A stretch of DNA of 13,654 bases from the NCBI GenBank assembly GCA_002503595.1, contig DASC01000015.1, forward strand, positions 4,047-17,700, written 5' to 3'. The stretch is from Candidatus Methanogaster sp. UBA203. Its GTDB lineage: Archaea; Halobacteriota; Methanosarcinia; Methanosarcinales; Methanogasteraceae. Below the pieces are notes generated by a model. The model saw only the letters and a program-made list of their open reading frames with translations. It searched no databases and was not told where the DNA came from. A program made the position numbers and the translations under genes. This document shows, one piece after another, positions 1 through 8,054 of the stretch. How positions within the stretch are numbered: position 1 is the stretch's first letter; every line of letters starts with the position of its first letter.

Positions 1-2283
1 CTCATTGCTATCAGCGACCATGACCAGTTCCAATCCGGATTCCGACCAATTCAGATACGTACAATTAAGCTGTGCATAGTAGACAAGATACTTGAAATTG
101 TCCGGATCCGGCATCGATATACGGTCGGTGTATGTGGATGTTGTTATGTTCAATTCAAAGGTCATGTCCACGCCCCACAGAGACGCCCATGGACTGTTGT
201 AATCCCAAGCTTCTCCATCAACATAGTAGCCGTTTGCGATTCCATTGAAACTAGCGCCCCAGTAATAACTGGTGTCACCATAACAACCACCTGGACTTTC
301 CAGCACCAACCAATAAGTATCGCCTCCTGTAAGATTGTGATTGAAAGGCATAGTAATCCAGGCATAGCTGGTGCTGACCGCAGTATCAGGAATAGTAGCA
401 GACGCAACCACCGCCCCGGGTTGGGTGCCAGTGCCATCATCTGCATAGATTGCTACATTTATGTCTCCTGTGGTCTCTCCCATCCAACCACCGATGTTTT
501 TGATGTAAACACTCACGTTGTTGAGTCTTGCATTGCTATCCAGTTTAAATGTTTGAGCTCGCTTACGAGTCCCACCAAAACCGGGACCGGGATCCCAACC
601 AAGATTCGATTCATTCTGCCTGACAACCTCGTCTTCTAATTCAAACACCATATCCCCCTTCGCGAGAATGTACTGCTCGCCAGCATCCGACGAGTTTGCC
701 CATGCGCCGATCGTGGTCTTATTGGTCATCGCGAGACTGGTGCTGTTGGCAACCTCCACATAATCGCTGCTGCCATTGAACTGGAGCGCGTACAGTGTGC
801 CATCAGTTATCCATGTTGGATCACCGTATATGGTGCCATGGTTCTTGTAGCATGATGAGTCGTTGGCTGTTGTGCTGCCTGTGCCGTCGTCGAAGTACCA
901 GAGGCCCACCAGGTCCGGTGTGTTGCATACGCATACCGTGATGTTGTCTGTACCCATCTCGGCGCCGTCCTCATTGTATGCGGTTGCGTGGATCGTGTAA
1001 TTCCCGCATCCGAGACCGGTTGTGTTCCAGCCGTATGTGTATTTGGTTGTGTTGTGTACGACTGACTCGCCTGAGTGATTTGTTGCGTTCTGGGAATAAC
1101 TGACTTCGTTCGATACGGAACTGATGTTGAAGTTCACATAATCCGTCTTTATATCAAAAGCACGCGCATCGATTGGCACGGGGTCAGATACCCAGTCGCC
1201 ATCATAAGGATACACAATCTTAAAGCCGGACATCACATGGATGATTGCGGTGTCGCTGGCTGTCTTGCCAGTGTGGTCTTCGACTACTGTGAGGTTCACG
1301 GTGTAGTCGCCAACCGTTGTGTATGTGTGCGTGGTCGTCGACGCGTTCACTGTTGCATTGGTTCCGTCTCCGAACTCCCATCGCGATTCATTGATGCATC
1401 CGGTTGATCCTGAGCCGTTGAGCCGGACTTCCGTTCCGCGTCCAACCCACTGCTCGGGTCCTGCGTCTGCGGTGAGGTTTGCTGGCGGGAGGATCGTGAC
1501 TATGCACGTGTCGGTGTCGGTTGCGCCGTCAACGTCGGTTACGGTCAGTATCACAGTGTAGTTGCCGTTAGTACTGTAGTTGTACCATACATACGGCTCA
1601 TCCAGCACATCGCTCTCGTTCTCGTCGCCAAAGTCCCATTGCCAGCTCACAATTCCCCGGTAGATGCCGCCAGTGGGGTTGTCCGGATCGTATGAGCCGC
1701 TGCCATTAAACCATGCCCACACCTCTGCCCATGTCGTATTCGCGCACAGACCGTCGGTCTGGTCATCGCCGGCGTCTGCTATCGGCAGCATGTTTATCGA
1801 TGCGTTTCCGAAGAGACCTCCGAACACCTCACCGCTCACGACTACCCGGCTTGAGGAGAGACTCACGATGCTGACTCTGATCTCGTCGTCATCTGTGATG
1901 TTGACCTCTGGCATTGTATCCAGTACCAGTATCTTTCCGAGTGTCCACCGGTCGAAGTTTCCGATGCCTTCATCGCTGAGTCCCCACCGGGTGGGGGAAT
2001 TATCATCGAATGGATCAAGGAGAGTGCCGTTGACGCTCACAAGTACGCGCAGGTTCTCGCATTCGATCGGATCGCCGCCCTGATGCTTGATGTGTATCTC
2101 ATTCGTCCTCATATTTGCTACGCCGTCGACCTCGATGTGCGGGGTGTCGGGATCTTTATTCAGATATGAGTGAACCGATACTGCGATCAGTCCGATCGCA
2201 ACTATTACTATGCCGATGAGTAGTATTTCCCCAACGAGCCCGGATACGGCTCGTTCGTCGCTTGTTATTCTGTGTTTGTTCAT
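1..2283 (-). CDS. Pilin-anchored surface protein with PKD and LamG-like domains (C-terminus beyond window)
   Basis: An open frame of 761 codons runs from ATG at 2283 to the left edge, so the protein is partial. Residues 10-35 form an archaeal type IV pilin-like N-terminus (DERAVSGLVGEILLIGIVIV), with likely PibD-type processing at RA|VS. After about 130 residues come two PKD domains (about 166-265, with WQWDFGDE; about 268-350, with WEFGDGT and the closing YTVNLTVVED), then an Ig-like stretch (about 352-455). A LamG/concanavalin-like domain begins at about 457 (LVGLWYFDDGTG) and is interrupted at about 550-705 by a jelly-roll-like module (AQTFKLDSNARLNNVSVYI). NxS/T sequons are very frequent. 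The start is supported by GGAGTGGGGAG just upstream; the preceding gene ends 12 bases away, so this is probably the last known gene of the operon. The likely role is an extracellular adhesin or carbohydrate-binding surface protein. Domains are assigned by eye; the ligand is unknown. Confidence 0.85.
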   Translation of the reverse strand, partial: MNKHRITSDERAVSGLVGEILLIGIVIVAIGLIAVSVHSYLNKDPDTPHIEVDGVANMRTNEIHIKHQGGDPIECENLRVLVSVNGTLLDPFDDNSPTRWGLSDEGIGNFDRWTLGKILVLDTMPEVNITDDDEIRVSIVSLSSSRVVVSGEVFGGLFGNASINMLPIADAGDDQTDGLCANTTWAEVWAWFNGSGSYDPDNPTGGIYRGIVSWQWDFGDENESDVLDEPYVWYNYSTNGNYTVILTVTDVDGATDTDTCIVTILPPANLTADAGPEQWVGRGTEVRLNGSGSTGCINESRWEFGDGTNATVNASTTTHTYTTVGDYTVNLTVVEDHTGKTASDTAIIHVMSGFKIVYPYDGDWVSDPVPIDARAFDIKTDYVNFNISSVSNEVSYSQNATNHSGESVVHNTTKYTYGWNTTGLGCGNYTIHATAYNEDGAEMGTDNITVCVCNTPDLVGLWYFDDGTGSTTANDSSCYKNHGTIYGDPTWITDGTLYALQFNGSSDYVEVANSTSLAMTNKTTIGAWANSSDAGEQYILAKGDMVFELEDEVVRQNESNLGWDPGPGFGGTRKRAQTFKLDSNARLNNVSVYIKNIGGWMGETTGDINVAIYADDGTGTQPGAVVASATIPDTAVSTSYAWITMPFNHNLTGGDTYWLVLESPGGCYGDTSYYWGASFNGIANGYYVDGEAWDYNSPWASLWGVDMTFELNITTSTYTDRISMPDPDNFKYLVYYAQLNCTYLNWSESGLELVMVADSNE

Positions 2284-2295
2284 GTCTCCCCACTC

Positions 2296-3690
2296 CTATG
2301 ATGAGATTCTGCTGGTTCTTCCTTCGATATAGATGTCCTGGATATCCAGGTGGATGCTCCCGTTGAGCGTTATGTTGATGTTGGCATAACTGCCATCAGG
2401 TGACCATTCCGGGTTCGCCTCAACCGATGTTCCGCCCACGATCTTGTTAAAGTAATTTGCCCATTCCTGTAGATAATCCTTGCGGAAGTTCTCGTCCCCT
2501 TCCGGCGGCTCAATTATGATGTGTACATCATCCGTATTATTACCTTCTGCAAACGGTACCCGGCTCAGGCGGTCAAGTTTCAGTTGCAGTTCTTCGACTC
2601 CGCTTCCGCTGATCATCGGTGTCCTGTTTTCACCCGTGCTGACGGTGACCATCGGTATCGTGATGTTGGCAGATTCATTCGTCGTATTCTCGATTGCGAT
2701 TGTGGGCAGGGTCCTCATGCTCGCGTTCGGAGGCTGGCAGAGGAATACAGCGCCGTTCTGGTAGATGAATTCCTGATCGAGGAAGTAGCGGTTCATCGAT
2801 TCGTATATCAGGGTGCCGTTGCTGGTTGCTGAGTAATGCACAAGGGACTTGTTGTATTCGTTGTAAATTATAGTATAGTTACATGCCCCGGGCGTGTTGG
2901 TCGTTATAGTGAGGTTGTAAGGGATATCTGCATCGCTTAAAACCTTGCTGAACCCATGACAGGGATTCAGGAGGTCGATTCTGTAATAACCTGGACATTG
3001 GCTGGTATCATTATTTATATATATTCCATCAATTATTTTATTGTTGTTGTCATTCCATGTGGATATCTTAAGGGAATATGTGCCAGATTCAGACCAGATC
3101 TTCACGCCACTTTGATTTGTAAAATTGATAACGATCTCGCCACCCCCGGGAAATGCGCTCACTGCAGAGTCGATGTAAATATAAAACTGGGATATACTAG
3201 ATATATTGGTGATGTTCACGCCCGCACCCGTGATCATATCATCTGTGCAATTCTCTGTGATGTTCACCATCCATGCGTCCACCTTCACTGTGAAGTTCCC
3301 TTCCCGCGGCACTGCGCCGAGCGAGCCCCATGATCTGACCGGTGATAGGACCGGGATGTCGCCACCACCAAGTTCGATTCGTCGTTTGCTGATGATGTTA
3401 GTCTCGTTGACGAGCACGAGTCCGTTAATAGCGCCCGGGATTGTTGAGAAGTCGGTGAAGGCGTTGCGCGCATGCTTTGCCTCGGCGTCTTCTGCCCAGG
3501 AGGGGATGTAGTACACATTTATATATGCGGCGATGGTTATGAGCAATCCGAAGATCAGCACGGCTATGACGACGATTGAGACCGCGCTTGCGTCCTGAAG
3601 CATCCTGCCATGACCCGCATAGTTATGCTTCAGTCTCGGTTCCATCTTCCTGCTTCTTGCAGGCAGCTGGCTTCCTGGTTGTTTGTTCAT
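2296..3690 (-). CDS. Pilin-like surface protein, tandem paralogue 3
   Basis: 464 aa. An N-terminal pilin-like segment (DASAVSIVVIAVLIFGLL, hydrophobic about 37-60) precedes a long extracellular region rich in NxS/T sequons. It shares with its two upstream neighbours the blocks WGSLGAVP, VNITNIS, KVLSDADIPYN, MNRYFLDQ, FIYQNGAVFLCQPP, GSGVEELQ and EWANYF, ending in an IEGR motif. Two cysteines conserved in all three (here C244 and C318) could form a disulfide. I chose ATG 3690 because GGGG lies just before it; an upstream ATG at 3723 would overlap the previous gene, and ATG 3645 aligns exactly with the start of paralogue 2 but has poorly spaced upstream purines. The previous gene ends 16 bases upstream. 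The family resembles uncharacterised archaeal DUF7289-type proteins by recollection only. Its function is unknown; a pilus- or surface-associated role is inferred. Confidence 0.85.
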   Translation of the reverse strand: MNKQPGSQLPARSRKMEPRLKHNYAGHGRMLQDASAVSIVVIAVLIFGLLITIAAYINVYYIPSWAEDAEAKHARNAFTDFSTIPGAINGLVLVNETNIISKRRIELGGGDIPVLSPVRSWGSLGAVPREGNFTVKVDAWMVNITENCTDDMITGAGVNITNISSISQFYIYIDSAVSAFPGGGEIVINFTNQSGVKIWSESGTYSLKISTWNDNNNKIIDGIYINNDTSQCPGYYRIDLLNPCHGFSKVLSDADIPYNLTITTNTPGACNYTIIYNEYNKSLVHYSATSNGTLIYESMNRYFLDQEFIYQNGAVFLCQPPNASMRTLPTIAIENTTNESANITIPMVTVSTGENRTPMISGSGVEELQLKLDRLSRVPFAEGNNTDDVHIIIEPPEGDENFRKDYLQEWANYFNKIVGGTSVEANPEWSPDGSYANINITLNGSIHLDIQDIYIEGRTSRISS

Positions 3691-3706
3691 ACTTTCCCCG
3701 CCCCTG

Positions 3707-5044
3707 TTATGTGATGCTGGCAATTCTCCCTTCGATTTCGATCTCCTTTATCTCCAGGTGGATGTCTCCGGTGAGTGTTATGTTGATGCTGGAATTATCC
3801 GGACCGTACGACGGTTTCGGCATCCTGACCGATGTCCCCACGACTGTTGCATTGAAATAGTTCGCCCATTCATGTAGATAATCCTTGTGGAACTCCTCGT
3901 TTCCTTCCGGCGGCTCGATTATGATGCTTACGCTCTCCGTGTTGTTGTCACCTGCGAATGAAATCCTGTTCACGTGATCAAATCCCATCTGCAACTCCTC
4001 AACACCGCTCCCGCCGATCATCGGTGTCCTGTTTACGTCAGTGCCGACGGTGACCATCGGTATCGTCACATACGTGTGATTTCCAACATCCTCGATTGTG
4101 ATGTCGGGCGCGATCCTCATGCTCGCGTCCGGAGGCTGGCAGAGGAATACAGCGCCGTTCTGGTAGATGAACTGCTGGTCGAGGAAATAGCGGTTCATTG
4201 ACCTGTACACCATGGTTCCATTGCTGGTCTTTATGTAGGGTTCTATGGTTTTGTTATATTCATAATATTCTATCTCATACCTAATATTACTACTACTCCA
4301 GGAGGGTTCAGCCCTCATCGTGATATTGTATGGGATATCTGCATCGCTCAAAACCTTGCTAAACCCATAACATGGACTCATAATGTTTACCGGATGTAAT
4401 AAATCGGGGTGGGTAGTTATAAGCAGTTCATCGAGTATTTTATTCCCATCGCCACCCCATGTGGATATGGTGCAACATTTCCCATCTTCGACATGTATCT
4501 CTGCCCGTCCGCTCTGGTTTTCCTGGTTTGTTAAATTGATAAAGATAGTGTCGTCATTTCCAAGATTTTCAATATAAATGTAAAACTTCGATACACTGGA
4601 TATATTGGTGATATTCACACACCCATCTGTGAAATTGTCGCTTGTGACGTTTTTCGTGATATTCTCCGTCCAGACATCTGCTTTCACTGTGAAGTCCCCT
4701 TCCTGCGGCACTGCGCCGAGCGAGCCCCACGACATTCCCGGCGATACGATCGGGATTCCGCCGCAGCCGAGTTCGATTCGCTGTCTGCTCACGGCGTCGG
4801 TGTTGTTGGCAAGTACAAGCTCATCGATATGACCGGGGATCGCTGAGAAATCAACAAAAACATCCTGCGCATGTCGCGCCTCATCGTCCGCGACCCATGA
4901 TGGCACGTAGTATACGCTGACGAATGCTGCGACTGCTATGAGTAGTCCGAGGAGCAGGGTAGCGCCGACAACGGTTGAAACCGCGCTGTTGTCCGGAAAG
5001 ATCCTGCCCGAACCGTGATAATGTCTCTCGTTTATTATCTGCAT
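3707..5044 (-). CDS. Pilin-like surface protein, tandem paralogue 2
   Basis: 445 aa. The N-terminus carries DNSAVSTVVGATLLLGLLIA, a hydrophobic segment at about 22-45 with the AVSxVV motif common to all three paralogues, followed by YYVPSW and a soluble sequon-rich region. Conserved cysteines are C225 (in SPCYGF) and C302 (in FLCQPP), with extra ones at GCGG, DGC and KCC that the others lack. The C-terminal block NNTESVSIIIEPPEG to EWANYFNATVVGTSV is close to paralogue 1. At DNA level it shares a 42-base identical stretch with paralogue 3 (4130-4171 vs 2728-2769) and a 34-base one with paralogue 1 (3771-3804 vs 5133-5166). The start follows GGAGGAGACGGGGGT, a strong ribosome-binding region, 15 bases after the preceding gene. 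Function unknown; exported surface or pilus-associated protein inferred. Confidence 0.87.
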   Translation of the reverse strand: MQIINERHYHGSGRIFPDNSAVSTVVGATLLLGLLIAVAAFVSVYYVPSWVADDEARHAQDVFVDFSAIPGHIDELVLANNTDAVSRQRIELGCGGIPIVSPGMSWGSLGAVPQEGDFTVKADVWTENITKNVTSDNFTDGCVNITNISSVSKFYIYIENLGNDDTIFINLTNQENQSGRAEIHVEDGKCCTISTWGGDGNKILDELLITTHPDLLHPVNIMSPCYGFSKVLSDADIPYNITMRAEPSWSSSNIRYEIEYYEYNKTIEPYIKTSNGTMVYRSMNRYFLDQQFIYQNGAVFLCQPPDASMRIAPDITIEDVGNHTYVTIPMVTVGTDVNRTPMIGGSGVEELQMGFDHVNRISFAGDNNTESVSIIIEPPEGNEEFHKDYLHEWANYFNATVVGTSVRMPKPSYGPDNSSINITLTGDIHLEIKEIEIEGRIASIT

Positions 5045-5059
5045 ACCCCCGTCTCCTCC

Positions 5060-6448
5060 CTATTCCAGCTGCGAGATGCTGGCAATTCTTCCTTCGACAT
5101 CGATGTCCTTCATCTCCAGATGGATGCTTCCTGTGAGTGTTATGTTGATGCTGGAATTATCCGGACTGTACGATGGCTTCGGCATCCTGACCGAGGTCCC
5201 CGCGACTGTTGCATTGAAATAATCAGCCCATTCTTGCAGGTAGTTCTTGCGAAACTCCTCGTCTCCCGCAGGTGGCGTGATTATGATGCTTACGCTTTCA
5301 GTGTTGTTGCCATCTGCAAATGTGATGCAGTCTGCATGTTTGAGCTCTATCTGCAGTTCCTCAACCCCGCTTCCGGTGATCATGGGTATCCTGTGTTTGC
5401 CGGTACCAACAGAGATTGCGGGCATCAGTACGCGGGTATAGTTCCTCTCGTCTCTGATCAGAACCCCCGGTGCAGTGCGTATAGTCACGGCTGGTTGCTG
5501 GCAGAGGAATACTGCGCCGTTCTGGTAGATGAATTTCTGGTTTAAGAAGTGGCGGTTCCTTGATTCGTACATCATGGTGCCGTTGCAGGTCTTTGTGTAG
5601 TGCACCAGAGTCCTGTTATATTCATTATAGACTATCTCATACCGGATACGGCTACCGTTCAGTGATGTGCTGTTCGTTATCGTGAGGTTGTAGTACGGAG
5701 CGTCTGCATCAGTCAGAACCTCTGCCTCTGCTTCAGCCATGACCATGTCAAATCCGTAACAGGGACTCAGAAGATCTATTTTGTAACGTTCGATCACTAA
5801 ATCGTCAGCGTTTATGGGCAGATCCTCGATTACTTTGTCGTCATAACCGTTCCAGATGGATATGTTGAGATGCGTGTTGCTTTCGGCCTTGATCTCTGCC
5901 CGTCCGCTCTGGTTTCCCTGGTTTGTGACACGGATACACACATCCCCCGGCGGCACGGGGTTGTATTCAATCTTATCGATATAAATATACAACGAGGATA
6001 TGGTGGAGATGTTGGTGATGTTCACAGATCCGTTCTCGAGACTGCGGGGGCCCGTGTTGTTCCTCATGATATCCACAGTCCAGACATCCGCCTCCACAGT
6101 AAAGTTCCCCTCATCTGGCACCACACCCAGTGCGCCATAAGATGTTCCCGGAGCTATGAGCGGGATGCTGCCGCTACCGAGTCGGATCCTCTGTCGGCTT
6201 ACAGCGACGCTGCCGCTACCGAGTACCAGGTTATCGATGTTGCCGGGGATTGCTGAGAATGAAGCGAAGACATCATCTGCATGTCTTGCTTCTACATCCG
6301 CGGTCCACAATGGGACATACTGCACCCTTGCAAATATTATGACCGACAGGAGCAGTCCAAAGAGCAGCATAAAGCTCACGACGGTTGAAACCGCATCAGC
6401 ATTTGAAGATATCCGAGTGTGCGCCGTCTGTGGTGATCTTGATCCCAT
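5060..6448 (-). CDS. Pilin-like surface protein, tandem paralogue 1
   Basis: 462 aa from ATG 6448. I chose this start because GAGGT lies 8 bases upstream (6457-6461) and because it puts AVSTVV at residue 19, close to the 21 of paralogue 2; longer starts at 6463 or 6544 lack such a site. The start lies 53 bases inside the preceding KaiC-like gene, which is long for an operon overlap. The hydrophobic pilin-like segment is about 20-42 (VSTVVSFMLLFGLLLSVIIF), followed by VQYVPLW and the shared family body: YGALGVVP, VNITNISTISSLYIYI, SPCYGF (C230), FIYQNGAVFLCQ (C316), GSGVEELQ, EWADYFNATVAGTSV. It has a longer insert before the DADAPYYN block (a short run of EAEAE) than its paralogues. Sequons are numerous. 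Its function is unknown; a surface, probably pilus-associated role is inferred from the N-terminus and neighbours. Confidence 0.84.
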   Translation of the reverse strand: MGSRSPQTAHTRISSNADAVSTVVSFMLLFGLLLSVIIFARVQYVPLWTADVEARHADDVFASFSAIPGNIDNLVLGSGSVAVSRQRIRLGSGSIPLIAPGTSYGALGVVPDEGNFTVEADVWTVDIMRNNTGPRSLENGSVNITNISTISSLYIYIDKIEYNPVPPGDVCIRVTNQGNQSGRAEIKAESNTHLNISIWNGYDDKVIEDLPINADDLVIERYKIDLLSPCYGFDMVMAEAEAEVLTDADAPYYNLTITNSTSLNGSRIRYEIVYNEYNRTLVHYTKTCNGTMMYESRNRHFLNQKFIYQNGAVFLCQQPAVTIRTAPGVLIRDERNYTRVLMPAISVGTGKHRIPMITGSGVEELQIELKHADCITFADGNNTESVSIIITPPAGDEEFRKNYLQEWADYFNATVAGTSVRMPKPSYSPDNSSINITLTGSIHLEMKDIDVEGRIASISQLE

Positions 6449-7121
6449 CTCTGTGTACCTCATAAGCCATAATGTCTCTCGAATGTTTTGTTCTCCGCAT
6501 TTTCGTGATCTCGATAGATAGCAGGATGGTTTTCTCCCTGGCACGTCGGTGGTAGTTTAAGAATATAACGCCGTCTGACACGTATTCGATCATTCCGAAT
6601 CGTGATGCGTGTGGGTTTGAGCTGTCCAATTCCGATGTGATTACGGACGTTGCTCCGCTATTCCTCATCACCTGAACAAGGTCGTATACGATCAGTCTCC
6701 GTTCGTTTTCGCCCGTGAACAGCATTTCGAAGAGTGTTATCGAGTCGAACACACATCGTTTCGCGCCGAACAGCTCGAAGAGTCGTGGCAGTTCGCTTCG
6801 GATGCGGAGTATCGATGTTTTGATATCGATCGCAGTCAGTTTCATCAGTAGCAACAGTTCTTCGTCCACATATCTCTGAAAGTCCCACCCGAACTCTGAT
6901 GCTGTGCGGATCATGGCTTCTTCGTCGTCGTCGAGGCTGATTAAGATGCAGTGTTCGCCGTTTTGCAGACCCTCGTTTAGGAATTGCATCCCGAACGTGG
7001 ATTTCCCGGTTCCGAATGCTCCGATGATCGCGGTGGTGCTGTTCTCCGGAAATCCACCTTCCAGTTTCTTGTCCAGTTCCGGTATGCCGCTACTGACCCG
7101 TTCTATTATCATCTCTGCCAT
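6396..7121 (-). CDS. KaiC/RAD55-like RecA-superfamily ATPase (intact P-loop)
   Basis: 241 aa, the length of a single KaiC-type domain. It opens with the family signature SSGIPELDKKLEGGFP (10-25), then Walker A GAFGTGKST (34-42), an acidic catalytic-type loop SLDDDEEAM (62-70) and Walker B CVFDSITLF with D126. The fold is cytoplasmic; no membrane segment is visible. In archaea single-domain KaiC relatives include ArlH, the ATP-binding regulator of the archaellum motor, and many uncharacterised RAD55 ATPases. Because a secretion ATPase and pilin-like genes flank it, an ArlH-like role is plausible, but this is inference and orthology is not shown. The frame starts at ATG 7121, overlapping the previous gene by 13 bases; ATG 7112 would give a classic ATGA overlap and is an alternative start. 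It ends inside the next gene. Confidence 0.9.
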   Translation of the reverse strand: MAEMIIERVSSGIPELDKKLEGGFPENSTTAIIGAFGTGKSTFGMQFLNEGLQNGEHCILISLDDDEEAMIRTASEFGWDFQRYVDEELLLLMKLTAIDIKTSILRIRSELPRLFELFGAKRCVFDSITLFEMLFTGENERRLIVYDLVQVMRNSGATSVITSELDSSNPHASRFGMIEYVSDGVIFLNYHRRAREKTILLSIEITKMRRTKHSRDIMAYEVHRDGIKITTDGAHSDIFKC

Positions 7122-7978
7122 CCAACCTGTTTAACCTTTGATATTGCGAAGCCATGATCCGTGGTGACTGACGTCTCGAATTTCACAAGGTTAGCCCGCT
7201 CAAGTTGCGGCAGAAGACCCCTGAATTTCTTGACGTGCATCACTCGCTGTCGTTTGGCTGTGCCGAAATCATCCCATTCGAATATCAGAACTCCGTCAGC
7301 ACAGTCCATTATCTGCTCCTGTAATGAGCGGTCAAGGATGCTTGCTGTGAGCAGCGCGTACACAATCCCGCCCCATTCCTTCGATATCTTCTGCAGACCT
7401 CGAAAGAAGGATATTATGTCGGACCAGTCTGCGGAATGTCCCGGGTTTGCGCAGTACTCTGCAAGCGTGGTTACGGAATCGATGATGACTACGCTCTGTG
7501 GTGCGTTTTCGTCGAGGTACGCCACCACCTCGCTGATCAGTCCCTTTCCTGATACTTTTTTTCTTAATGAGTCGAAAGTCAGCGTGGGTCTGGCCACCCA
7601 CTCGGTTGGCACCGAGGATCTGCTAAAGTATTCCTCTGAAAAGTCTTTGAAGTCTATTTTGCTGGATATCTCATAGAGATCTTCCGGAAAACCCCGCCCT
7701 ATCTCGTCATGTACGTCTTCCCAGCTTCTGGTCAGCGAAATGTAGCATATCTTCTCCGGAAGTACGGAATTTCCAAATGCTCCCGAAAAATTTCCGTTTC
7801 GTTGCAGTTCGAGGAGCGATAGTACTGACGTGTACGCAAACTCTGCGTTTCCGGCACCGATCTCCCCAAGCAGCATGACGAATGAGCCGGCTGGGAACCC
7901 ACCTTTCAGTACAGAGTCAAGCGAAATGATCCCTGTTGGCATCGTAATCGAGTGTAGTTCATCCATCGACGTCCCCAT
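7109..7978 (-). CDS. RecA/KaiC-like protein with degenerate Walker A motif
   Basis: 289 aa. The family opening is present (TGIISLDSVLKGGFPAGSF, 15-33), but the P-loop reads GEIGAGNAEF (38-47): the Walker A lysine is N44 and the following Ser/Thr is A45, so ordinary ATP binding or hydrolysis is unlikely. The Walker B strand is kept (SVVIIDSVTTL, D167). An extra segment of about 60 residues (85-145) separates these parts, longer than in its neighbour. By recollection, archaea have a group of RAD55-like or HTR-like proteins with altered P-loops; I cannot confirm membership. It is the first gene of the minus-strand operon. ATG 7978 is preceded by GAGGG with 8-base spacing; M5 is a less favoured start. 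It probably acts as a non-catalytic partner or regulator of the adjacent KaiC-like ATPase or the divergent secretion ATPase (inference). Confidence 0.87.
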   Translation of the reverse strand: MGTSMDELHSITMPTGIISLDSVLKGGFPAGSFVMLLGEIGAGNAEFAYTSVLSLLELQRNGNFSGAFGNSVLPEKICYISLTRSWEDVHDEIGRGFPEDLYEISSKIDFKDFSEEYFSRSSVPTEWVARPTLTFDSLRKKVSGKGLISEVVAYLDENAPQSVVIIDSVTTLAEYCANPGHSADWSDIISFFRGLQKISKEWGGIVYALLTASILDRSLQEQIMDCADGVLIFEWDDFGTAKRQRVMHVKKFRGLLPQLERANLVKFETSVTTDHGFAISKVKQVGWQR

Positions 7979-8054
7979 CTATTGAGCCCTCACACCCAAT
8001 AATTAGTCTGCACCATACAAAAAGCTTTTTACGGATACAGTAGTTGTAAGAACT
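7979..8054. promoter_or_regulatory. Divergent promoter region with 12-base palindrome
   Basis: This 76-base gap is the only intergenic space between the divergent secretion-ATPase gene and the six-gene pilin/KaiC operon. It holds a perfect palindrome AAAAAGCTTTTT at 8019-8030. On the plus strand the CTTTTTA stretch is centred about 27 bases before ATG 8055, and no Shine-Dalgarno sequence precedes that ATG, which fits a leaderless mRNA. On the minus strand the same palindrome would start a transcript near 7998, leaving a short leader containing GAGGG before ATG 7978. A further A/T-rich stretch lies at 7998-8005. Promoter function is inferred from spacing only; the palindrome is not a good match to the archaeal TATA consensus and could instead be an operator. 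Confidence 0.5.

Noticed and set aside
1664..2083. Plus-strand open frame of 139 codons
   Set aside because: It is antisense to the PKD region of the partial surface protein, which has clear domains and a good start site.
2728..5520. Spaced identical DNA blocks considered as a repeat array or CRISPR
   Set aside because: The blocks fall at homologous positions within three coding paralogues and keep the reading frame; they are gene duplication, not an array.
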